Shown: positions 51,336 through 58,336 of the stretch, piece by piece
How positions within the stretch are numbered: the first letter of the stretch is position 1
Layout of the letters: the number at the start of each line of letters is the position of its first letter
The notes under the pieces: generated by a model
Told to the model about the DNA's origin: nothing
The model's database searches: none
The model's input: the letters and a program-made list of their open reading frames with translations, nothing else
Origin: Parvularcula marina
GTDB taxonomy: Bacteria > Pseudomonadota > Alphaproteobacteria > Caulobacterales > Parvularculaceae
Assembly: GCF_003399445.1 (NCBI RefSeq)
Contig: NZ_QUQO01000001.1
Coordinates: forward strand, 2,477,001-2,541,000
Direction of reading: 5' to 3'
DNA length: 64,000 nucleotides
Translations under genes and position numbers: made by a program

Positions 51336-52454
51336 ATGAAGTCAAAAAAACGAATTTGCGCGATCTTGCTTGCCGCGACGGCGTTCGGTGTGGCGCAGGC
51401 GCAGGAGGAGCCGGTCGAACCGGTTGAGCCGTCAGAATTCCCGCCGCTTTATGAAGATCTCGAGCGCGAGGAAATCGAGCGGAATATTCCGATCCCGGAG
51501 CGGATCGAAGAAGAGGATACAGGCTCTGAGAATGCCGAGGCAATGGAGCTTGAGCTTGATCTCTCACCCGATCCAGCACTGATGTCGTTCGCCGCCCTGC
51601 TGGAGGAGGGCAAGGCGGAAATCGTCCTTGAGGGGACAAAGACGCAAAGTGAGGCGATGCTACTGGCCGCAGAATACGGCATCGCGATGAGCCAGATGCC
51701 AGAGGCGTTGCAAATCCTCGGCACGCGGGCGCTTCTTTTTCAGAAATCAACAGGCCGGGTTCTGGCCGCCATCCGGCTGCCCGATGGGGTGCGCCGGAAC
51801 AAGGAGAAGGTGAATCCTGAAATCCGCATGTTCGGCCGGGAGAATGGCCAGATCGCTATCGAGTATCGCGGGTGGCATACGGATAAATATGAATTCGAAA
51901 AATGCACCATCATCTTTGAATATCAGGTGAATGTCGTTGACCGGAACCTTGCGTCAAAGAAAACCTTCGGGCGCATCCAGCGGCCTTATGAATATATCAA
52001 GGTGCTCTCCCAGCCGGTTGACGGCACGAACGGACTATATGTCCTCGTGATCCCCACGGTTGAGGTGAACAAGAAAAAGATCGGCCAGCCTTTCACCGAA
52101 ACGCATCTGGCGATTACGCAAAGCCGGAAAGGCGCCAATCCCGCAAAGACGATCGACATGCCTAAGGTCGAACGGTGGCTGGTCGTGGAGCATGAGCTTG
52201 TCCATGCCGAGCAGATCTATCGCGCCTATACGCAGACCGTCCGTAAGCTGGTGAGTGATAACAAGCTCTGTAATCCAACTAAACCGATCGCGCGGCACAG
52301 GGCGATCCTGCAGAAAACCTTCACCGCCAATTGGATAAAAATGACAGCATCCGGTCATGGCGGCAGTCATGAGCAGGGCACCTATCCGAACACGCCGGCT
52401 GAAACGGAAGCCCGTGAAGTGATGTGGCGGCTATGGGATGCGCGTAACCCGTGA
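51336..52454 (+). CDS. Secreted protein with HELVH motif, possible metalloprotease
   Basis: A 372-residue protein from ATG 51336 (GGGGAGG five bases upstream). A signal peptide ends AQA, followed by a Pro/Glu-rich stretch (about 25-80). The rest is a mixed domain; near the end the motif is EHELVHAEQ with His286, Glu287 and His290, the form of a zinc HExxH site. The third ligand is not evident; later Glu and His residues (EQGTYPNTPAETEARE) are candidates. I do not recognise the family (DUF922-like is one guess). It may be a periplasmic peptidase. Confidence 0.65.
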   Translation: MKSKKRICAILLAATAFGVAQAQEEPVEPVEPSEFPPLYEDLEREEIERNIPIPERIEEEDTGSENAEAMELELDLSPDPALMSFAALLEEGKAEIVLEGTKTQSEAMLLAAEYGIAMSQMPEALQILGTRALLFQKSTGRVLAAIRLPDGVRRNKEKVNPEIRMFGRENGQIAIEYRGWHTDKYEFEKCTIIFEYQVNVVDRNLASKKTFGRIQRPYEYIKVLSQPVDGTNGLYVLVIPTVEVNKKKIGQPFTETHLAITQSRKGANPAKTIDMPKVERWLVVEHELVHAEQIYRAYTQTVRKLVSDNKLCNPTKPIARHRAILQKTFTANWIKMTASGHGGSHEQGTYPNTPAETEAREVMWRLWDARNP

Positions 52455-52465
52455 GCGGGGGATGA

Positions 52466-53065
52466 TCAGCTTGCGGAGGGGCTTTTAAAGGCTGCAAGCC
52501 TCTTCTCCAGCCTTGCACGCACGCCCGGCCATTCGTGCGGCAGCATCGAGAAAAAGACGCTGTCCCGCCGCTCGCCCGTCCACGTCATAACATGGCTGCG
52601 CAGGACGCCTTCGCGGGCGAGCCCCAGCTTGGTCATCGCACGCTGGGAGCGGAAATTCTTGGCGCCTGTTTTCAATTCGATCCGGGCCGCACCCGCTTCA
52701 ATCGCGCGGGTGAAAAGGAGGAGCTTTGCGGCCGGGTTGATCGCCGTGCCGCGCGCGGCGGCGGTGTAATAGGTCCAGCCGACTTCGACGCGGTCCTGGG
52801 ACGGCGCGATTGCAAGAAAAGAGCTGTGGCCGACGCAATCGGACGTCGCTTTGTCAAAGACCGCATGGCCGATCAGGCTGCCCGCGGCCTGGTCGGCAAG
52901 TCGCCGGTCGAACCAGCCATCAAAATGGGGGCCGTCCCCGCGCTCTGACATCAGCGCCCAGATTTCGGGGTCATCCGACGCCGCGCGAAGAATGTCGCGA
53001 TGGCTTTCGGTCAACGGCTCCAGCCGGACAAAGTCATTTTCAAGAAGCTTCGGCGTCAGCTCCAT
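52466..53065 (-). CDS. GNAT N-acetyltransferase (RimJ/RimL type)
   Basis: A 199-residue acetyltransferase. Features are LEPLTESHRDILRAASDDPE, GHSSFLAIAPSQDRVEVGWT, the acetyl-CoA region with TYYTAAARGTAINPAAKLL, and RIELKTGAKNFRSQRAMTKLG followed by LAREGVLRSH. The family acetylates proteins, amino groups of small molecules or ribosomal proteins; the substrate cannot be read. It lies next to the cytochrome gene on the same strand. Confidence 0.9.
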   Translation of the reverse strand: MELTPKLLENDFVRLEPLTESHRDILRAASDDPEIWALMSERGDGPHFDGWFDRRLADQAAGSLIGHAVFDKATSDCVGHSSFLAIAPSQDRVEVGWTYYTAAARGTAINPAAKLLLFTRAIEAGAARIELKTGAKNFRSQRAMTKLGLAREGVLRSHVMTWTGERRDSVFFSMLPHEWPGVRARLEKRLAAFKSPSAS

Positions 53066-53070
53066 GGAAA

Positions 53071-53532
53071 TTACTCGGCGTTAGCAGTGCCGGCAGTCTC
53101 GTCGGTCAGGGTTTTGAGATATTCGATCAGCGCCTTGCGCTTTTCAGGATCGCTCTGGCCGCGATAGGCCATGCGCCCGCCGCGAACATATTTGGCCGGG
53201 TTCTCAAGATAGGGATCGAGCGTTTCCTCGGTCCAAACGATGCCCGAATTCTGCATGGCCTTCGAATAACGGAAATCCGCGTGCCGGGCGGCAGGCGAGC
53301 CGTAAACGCCATAAAGATTGGGGCCAATCCTGTGGCCCTTCGACGGATCTACCTGATGACAGATGCCGCATTCGCCAAAAAGGACGCGGCCTTCTGCGGC
53401 CTGCGCGCTCATCGACGGGGCGCTGGCGCCTCCTGCAGACATTACATTGGCGGACGGGGCCTCTGTCTCGCCGCCGCAAGCAGCAAGGATCAGGGCAAAA
53501 AGCGGTGTCAGCAGGACAAAACGCATGTTCAT
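53071..53532 (-). CDS. Lipoprotein cytochrome c
   Basis: A 153-residue class I cytochrome c. It has a signal peptide with lipobox (ILAACG), heme attachment CGICH (GECGICHQVDPS), and a likely Met ligand in GGRMAYRGQ. A Thr/Glu/Ala-rich C-terminus follows. It should carry electrons in the periplasm, lipid-anchored. Five bases separate it from the GNAT gene on the same strand; it diverges from apt. Confidence 0.92.
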   Translation of the reverse strand: MNMRFVLLTPLFALILAACGGETEAPSANVMSAGGASAPSMSAQAAEGRVLFGECGICHQVDPSKGHRIGPNLYGVYGSPAARHADFRYSKAMQNSGIVWTEETLDPYLENPAKYVRGGRMAYRGQSDPEKRKALIEYLKTLTDETAGTANAE

Positions 53533-53630
53533 GCCCAGTCATCTGCCGCAAAATCGCTTGACCGTCGAGGCCGGAAGAGGCTCTTTCAGGACTTTGCTGC
53601 AGGCGCGAAAACGCCGCAAGGAGATGACAC

Positions 53631-54161
53631 ATGGTTGATCTCAAAGCCGCCGTCAGGGCGATCCCCGATTTTCCCAAACCCGGCATCGTCTTCCGGGATG
53701 TGACCACCCTGATGGGCGATCCGCTGGCCTTCAGCGAGACCATCGATCTGCTCTGCGATGCCTATAAGGCGCATGAGATCGATCAGATTGCCGGGATCGA
53801 GGCGCGCGGGTTCGTCTTTGGCGCCGCGCTCGCCCACCGGCTCGGCATCGGGTTCGTGCCGGTCCGCAAGAAGGGCAAGCTGCCGGGCGATACCTATTCG
53901 CAAACCTATGATCTTGAATATGGTCAGGACACGCTCGAAATGCACAAGGATGCACTGTCGCAGGGCCAGCGGGTGCTGATGATTGATGATCTGCTGGCAA
54001 CCGGCGGGACGGCACTGGCCGCGCTTGATCTTGTCGAGAAGGCCGGCGGCAAGGTTGTCGGCGCGGCATTCGTTGTCGACCTCCCTGAGCTTGGCGGCAG
54101 GAAAAAGCTGGAAGCGCGGGGGCTTGATGTTCTGACGCTGATCGAATTCGAAGGACACTGA
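53631..54161 (+). CDS. apt: Adenine phosphoribosyltransferase
   Basis: A 176-residue enzyme of purine salvage that makes AMP from adenine and PRPP. Sequence: DFPKPGIVFRDVTTLMGDP, GIEARGFVFGAALAHRLGI, RKKGKLPGDTYSQTYDLEYG and the PRPP loop LMIDDLLATGGTALAAL. Length is normal. It is followed after two bases by the TerB-like gene. Confidence 0.96.
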   Translation: MVDLKAAVRAIPDFPKPGIVFRDVTTLMGDPLAFSETIDLLCDAYKAHEIDQIAGIEARGFVFGAALAHRLGIGFVPVRKKGKLPGDTYSQTYDLEYGQDTLEMHKDALSQGQRVLMIDDLLATGGTALAALDLVEKAGGKVVGAAFVVDLPELGGRKKLEARGLDVLTLIEFEGH

Positions 54162-54163
54162 GC

Positions 54164-54607
54164 ATGTTGCATTGGCTCACTGACACGCATTTCAAGGGGG
54201 ATCCCAGTGACAGGCCGGGCCCCGTCAGCCCCGAAGTGGCGGCGGCGGCCCTCCTGATCGAGGCGGCACACAGGGACAGCAATTACACCGAGATCGAACG
54301 CGACCTTGCGACCAGCGCGATCATGAAAATGTTCCGCAAGGACAATGCGGAGGCCGTGGCGCTCCGGCGCGAAGCCGAGGCGGCGCAGGCGAGTGCGCCC
54401 TATATGATGCGGTATATGACGGCGGCGCGTGATCTTGATCCGGATACGAAAGAGAAATTCATTACCCAGCTTTGGTGCGTTATTGATTCGGACCGGGAAG
54501 AAACGGTAGCCGAAAGCATGCTGGTCAGCTCCGTGATCGATGTGCTGGGCATCTCGCGGGAGCGGGCAAGGAGCCTGCGCCCCGCACTGCCAAGAGGAGA
54601 GGGCTGA
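54164..54607 (+). CDS. TerB-like protein
   Basis: A 147-residue helical protein of the tellurite-resistance TerB-like type. Visible features are ALLIEAAHRDSNYTEIERDL and LWCVIDSDREETVAESMLV-like helices with conserved acidic residues (here VIDSDREE). These proteins bind metal or join membrane stress complexes in some bacteria; here the role is unknown. It is tightly placed between apt and panB. Confidence 0.8.
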   Translation: MLHWLTDTHFKGDPSDRPGPVSPEVAAAALLIEAAHRDSNYTEIERDLATSAIMKMFRKDNAEAVALRREAEAAQASAPYMMRYMTAARDLDPDTKEKFITQLWCVIDSDREETVAESMLVSSVIDVLGISRERARSLRPALPRGEG

Positions 54608-54608
54608 T

Positions 54609-55430
54609 ATGTCCGCGCAAACCAGATCCCGCCGCGTCACCTGCGCCGATATCATGAAGCGCAAGGGCGGTGAGCCGATTGTCTCCCTGACCGCCTATGA
54701 TGCGCCCATGGCATCGATCCTTGATCCGCATTGCGATTTCCTGCTGGTCGGGGATTCGGTTGGCATGGTCGTGCACGGATTGCCAACGACCGTCGGGGTC
54801 ACGCTCGACATGATGATCATGCACGGGCAGGCCGTGATGCGGGGCGCCAAGACGGCGCTGGTCGTCGTTGACCTCCCCTTTGGCTCATATGAAGCGGGGC
54901 CGCAGCAGGCATTTGAAAGCGCGTCGCGCGTGATGATGGAAACCGGCTGCGGCGCGGTGAAGATCGAGGCAGGTGTCTACACCGCCGATATCGTCCGCTT
55001 CCTGACCGATCGCGGGATTCCGGTCATGGCGCATGTGGGCCTGCGCCCGCAGGCGGTCAATGTGACCGGCGGGTTCAAGGCCAAGGGCCGCTCGAATGAT
55101 GAAACCGATACTGTCCTTGCCGAGGCGGAGGCCGCCGAAAAGGCAGGCGCCTTTGCTATGGTCGTCGAAGGCGTCGATGAGGCGCTGGCAGGACAGGTCA
55201 CAAACACGGTCAGTATCCCAACAATCGGGATCGGGGCGTCGGCCACCTGTGACGGGCAGATCCTCGTGACGCCCGACATGCTGGGGCTGTTCGACTGGAC
55301 ACCGAAATTTGTGCGGCGCTTCGGCAATGCCCGCGAGCGGATCGATGAGGCGATCGAAGCCTATGCCGCGGCTGTCCGTAACCGGACCTTCCCCGGTGAA
55401 GCGGAAGTCTATCGGGTGAAGAAGGACTGA
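54609..55430 (+). CDS. panB: 3-methyl-2-oxobutanoate hydroxymethyltransferase
   Basis: A 273-residue enzyme that makes ketopantoate for pantothenate and CoA synthesis. From ATG 54609 (AGAGGG upstream). Sequence: TAYDAPMASILDPHCDFLLV, GDSVGMVVHGLPTTVGVTLD, KIEAGVYTADIVRFLTDRGI and PVMAHVGLRPQAVNVTGGF. The Asp residues of GDS and the Glu of the KIE stretch bind metal in this family. No panC is adjacent. It follows the TerB-like gene by one base. Confidence 0.96.
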   Translation: MSAQTRSRRVTCADIMKRKGGEPIVSLTAYDAPMASILDPHCDFLLVGDSVGMVVHGLPTTVGVTLDMMIMHGQAVMRGAKTALVVVDLPFGSYEAGPQQAFESASRVMMETGCGAVKIEAGVYTADIVRFLTDRGIPVMAHVGLRPQAVNVTGGFKAKGRSNDETDTVLAEAEAAEKAGAFAMVVEGVDEALAGQVTNTVSIPTIGIGASATCDGQILVTPDMLGLFDWTPKFVRRFGNARERIDEAIEAYAAAVRNRTFPGEAEVYRVKKD

Positions 55431-55437
55431 AGCGGAC

Positions 55438-56820
55438 TTACGAGTCCTTCCGCGCAAGCTCCCGATAGGCGTTGATGATGGCGCTTGCCGCGCGTTCGAC
55501 ATCGCCTTTCGTCGTCGAATGATCGGCAACCGAGCAGCGCATGATGCGCTGGCCCTGCCAGTCGGCGGCCTGGACCCACGCTTCGCCACTTTGGCGGACG
55601 GCAAGGGCGACATCATCGGGGGAAGCGCCTTCGAAAGAGAAGACCGCCTGATTGAAGACAACATCATTGAGGCAGGTGATACCGTCCTCCGCTGTCAGCA
55701 GTTCAGCCATCAATTTCGTGTTGGCACAGAGTTTTTCAATGGCGTCCGCAACGCCATGCCGCCCGAGCTTTCGGATCGTCGCGTAAATCGCCGTGCCCCG
55801 TGCCCGGCGGGAGAGTTCGGGGACGAAATGCGAGGGATCGCGCGCGCCTTCCTGCTGCGGCAGGTAGGAGGCGGCAAGCGACATGGTGCCGGCATGGGCG
55901 TCCCTGTCTCTGACAATCGCAAAAGCGCCGTCATAGGGCGTGTTGAGAAGCTTGTGCGCATCGACCGACCAGCTGTCGGCGAGCTCAACGCCGTTCGTCA
56001 GATGACGAAGTGCCGGGCTTGCCTGTGCCCAGAGGCCGAAGGCGCCATCGATATGAACCCAGGCGCCATGCTCCTTGGCGAGGGCGCAAATCTCAGGGAA
56101 GGGATCAAAGGCAGAGGTGTTGATATGGCCTGCCTGTGCGCAGATCAGGATCGGCCCTTCAAGCCCCGCCAGTATCTCAGCGAGGGCATCGGCGCGGATC
56201 GCGCCATCCTCCGTCAACGGTACGATATGCCGCCGCGCGGCACCGAACCCGGCCATGCGCAGGGCAAGGAGCATTGTGGGGTGCGCATCCCCTGTGACGA
56301 CATGGATTTCGGGTGCACCGAAGAGGCCCTGCGCCTCGACATCCCAGCCCTCGCGACGGAGGAGGGCGTGACGCGCAGCGCAGGCGCCGACGAAATTCCC
56401 CATGGTCGCGCCGGTGACGATGCCGACGCTGGCCTCGCGCGGCAGATCCATGAGGTCGAGCGCCCATTCACCGGCGAGCCTGTCGACGGCGCAGCCGAAA
56501 GGCGCGGCAAGCGGCGTACCCGGCGCATCGTCCCAGGCAGATGAGAGCCAGTCGGCGGCCACCCCCGCCGGGTGAATGCCGCCCATGACAAAGCCGAAGA
56601 ACCGCCCGCCTGCCTGACGGGGGATGCCGCCCTTCGCCGCCGCGATCAGCTCCGCGATCACGTCTTCGTCCGGGAGCCCCGTATCCGGCAGGTCGGTGAC
56701 GAGCCGCGAGCGGGCCGTCGCCTGATCGATCTCGGCATCGGCAGGGCTGTCCCGCAGCTCTTCGAGAAAGCGTAAGCTCTCCTGATGGGCAAGATTGAGC
56801 GCCGCTTTGTAATCGTTCAT
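55438..56820 (-). CDS. PLP-dependent decarboxylase family protein
   Basis: A 460-residue protein from ATG 56820 (GGAGGG eight bases upstream). It belongs to the group II (aromatic amino acid/glutamate) decarboxylase fold. Landmarks are GGRFFGFVMGGIHPAGVAAD, IVTGATMGNFVGACAARHAL, HIDGAFGLWAQASPALRHL and VDAHKLLNTPYDG, with the PLP lysine in DAHK. The substrate is not obvious; it is a member of a subfamily seen widely in bacteria. It lies between panB (convergent) and the amidohydrolase gene. Confidence 0.88.
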   Translation of the reverse strand: MNDYKAALNLAHQESLRFLEELRDSPADAEIDQATARSRLVTDLPDTGLPDEDVIAELIAAAKGGIPRQAGGRFFGFVMGGIHPAGVAADWLSSAWDDAPGTPLAAPFGCAVDRLAGEWALDLMDLPREASVGIVTGATMGNFVGACAARHALLRREGWDVEAQGLFGAPEIHVVTGDAHPTMLLALRMAGFGAARRHIVPLTEDGAIRADALAEILAGLEGPILICAQAGHINTSAFDPFPEICALAKEHGAWVHIDGAFGLWAQASPALRHLTNGVELADSWSVDAHKLLNTPYDGAFAIVRDRDAHAGTMSLAASYLPQQEGARDPSHFVPELSRRARGTAIYATIRKLGRHGVADAIEKLCANTKLMAELLTAEDGITCLNDVVFNQAVFSFEGASPDDVALAVRQSGEAWVQAADWQGQRIMRCSVADHSTTKGDVERAASAIINAYRELARKDS

Positions 56821-56902
56821 GCGAAGGTCCCTCCGGGCCACATGATAGCCCAAAGCGGGCTAGAAATGCACAGCGGGATTTGCCTCAGGCGCTATAGGAA
56901 AA

Positions 56903-58213
56903 CTATTCGGAGAACAGCTCCAGCGCGGCAGCGATCATCGCCTCGGTGCCGGCCCGCAGCGTGGGTTCGGGATCGGGCGCGAACTTTGCCGAGTGAAGCC
57001 CCGGCAGCTTCGTTGCGTCCCCGCCTGCGGCTTCCCACGCATCGGCCTTGACCGCGCCGAGGCGGAAGAGGGTCGCTTCGACCTCGCGATCATAGCGGTG
57101 ATATTGCGAGAAATCCTCGCCGCCCATGACGGGGGTTACTTCATACATGCCGTCTGCGCCAAAGCGTTCCGTAAAGAGAGATTTGAGCCGGCTCGTCTGT
57201 TCGGGTGTGTTGTAGAGCGCGGGGGTATATTCGTCCTTCACCTCGACCTTGGGCAGTTGCTCCTTCGCAAGACCGGCGGAGAGGGCCTGTGCATAGGCGA
57301 TGCGGCGAATGCCCTTGAGCAAGTGATCGCGGGTTTCGTCCGAATAGGAACGAACGGTCAATTGCAGCTTTGCCTCATTCGGGATGATGTTGTGCTTGGC
57401 CCCGGCATGAAAGCTGCCGACCGTGACGACGGCGGCCGTCTGGGGGTTGGTCTCCCGGCTGACAAGGGTCTGGAGGGCATCGACGATGCGGGCGGCAATG
57501 ACGATGGGGTCAACCGTCGTATGCGGATAGGCGCCATGCCCGCCGCTGCCATAAACGGTGATGTCGACTGAATCGACATTGGCCATGACAAAGCCTTCGC
57601 CGACACCGATCGTCCCGGCCAGCGCATTGGCGGCATCATGCAGGGCGATGGCGTGATCGGGAGTGGGGAAGCGCTCATAAAGCCCATCGGCCAGCATGGC
57701 GCGGGCGCCTTGCCCGACTTCCTCGGCGGGCTGGGCGATCATCATCAGCGTGCCGGCCCATTCATCCTTGTGCCCGGCAAGATAGCGCGCGGTGCCGACC
57801 CATGTCGTCATGTGCACGTCATGCCCGCAGGCATGCATGACGCCGGTGGTGACGCCATTGGCTAGCGTGGCGGTCTTTTTACTGGCATAGGGGAGGCCGG
57901 TTTCCTCCGTCACCGGAAGGCCGTCCATATCCGCGCGGATCAGGACGACCGGTCCCTCACCATTTTTGAGCATCCCGACAACGCCCGTGCCGCCGACGCC
58001 TTCGGTCACCTCAAAGCCCAGCTCACGCAGCTCGGCGGCCATGCGGGCTGCGGTCTCGGTCTCTTCGTTCGAGAGCTCAGGGTTCGCGTGAAGATGCTTA
58101 TAAAGCTCGATCAGGTCCGGCAGGTCGGCATCGACCGCGTCGGAGACCGGATCGGCAAAGGCGGGCGTTGCGATAAGAAGAAGGCCAGCGGCAAGGCTGT
58201 GGCGGATGGACAT
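56903..58213 (-). CDS. M20-family amidohydrolase, exported
   Basis: A 436-residue enzyme from ATG 58213 with a signal peptide (LAAGLLLIATPAFA). Metal-binding motifs of the M20/amidohydrolase group are visible: VLIRADMDGLPVTEETGLPY, MHACGHDVHMTTWVG, IAQPAEEVGQGARAM and MGGEDFSQY. Hippurate hydrolase or N-acyl amino acid hydrolase activity is plausible. The start codon has only a weak ribosome site. It is transcribed divergently from valS. Confidence 0.9.
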   Translation of the reverse strand: MSIRHSLAAGLLLIATPAFADPVSDAVDADLPDLIELYKHLHANPELSNEETETAARMAAELRELGFEVTEGVGGTGVVGMLKNGEGPVVLIRADMDGLPVTEETGLPYASKKTATLANGVTTGVMHACGHDVHMTTWVGTARYLAGHKDEWAGTLMMIAQPAEEVGQGARAMLADGLYERFPTPDHAIALHDAANALAGTIGVGEGFVMANVDSVDITVYGSGGHGAYPHTTVDPIVIAARIVDALQTLVSRETNPQTAAVVTVGSFHAGAKHNIIPNEAKLQLTVRSYSDETRDHLLKGIRRIAYAQALSAGLAKEQLPKVEVKDEYTPALYNTPEQTSRLKSLFTERFGADGMYEVTPVMGGEDFSQYHRYDREVEATLFRLGAVKADAWEAAGGDATKLPGLHSAKFAPDPEPTLRAGTEAMIAAALELFSE

Positions 58214-58336
58214 GGCAGAAGAACCCCAATTTTGTGCTTTGGGCGGCATTGAGCCCGCCACCGGGCGCCGCCGTCAAGTAAAGGGCTCATGGAGGGCATT
58301 CCCTTTGGCCCCGCGCGCCCCTAAAGGCGGTGAGCT

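Noticed and set aside
55519-56544. 341-codon + strand open frame opposite the PLP decarboxylase gene
   Set aside because: The minus strand reads as a clear PLP enzyme; this frame is its shadow.
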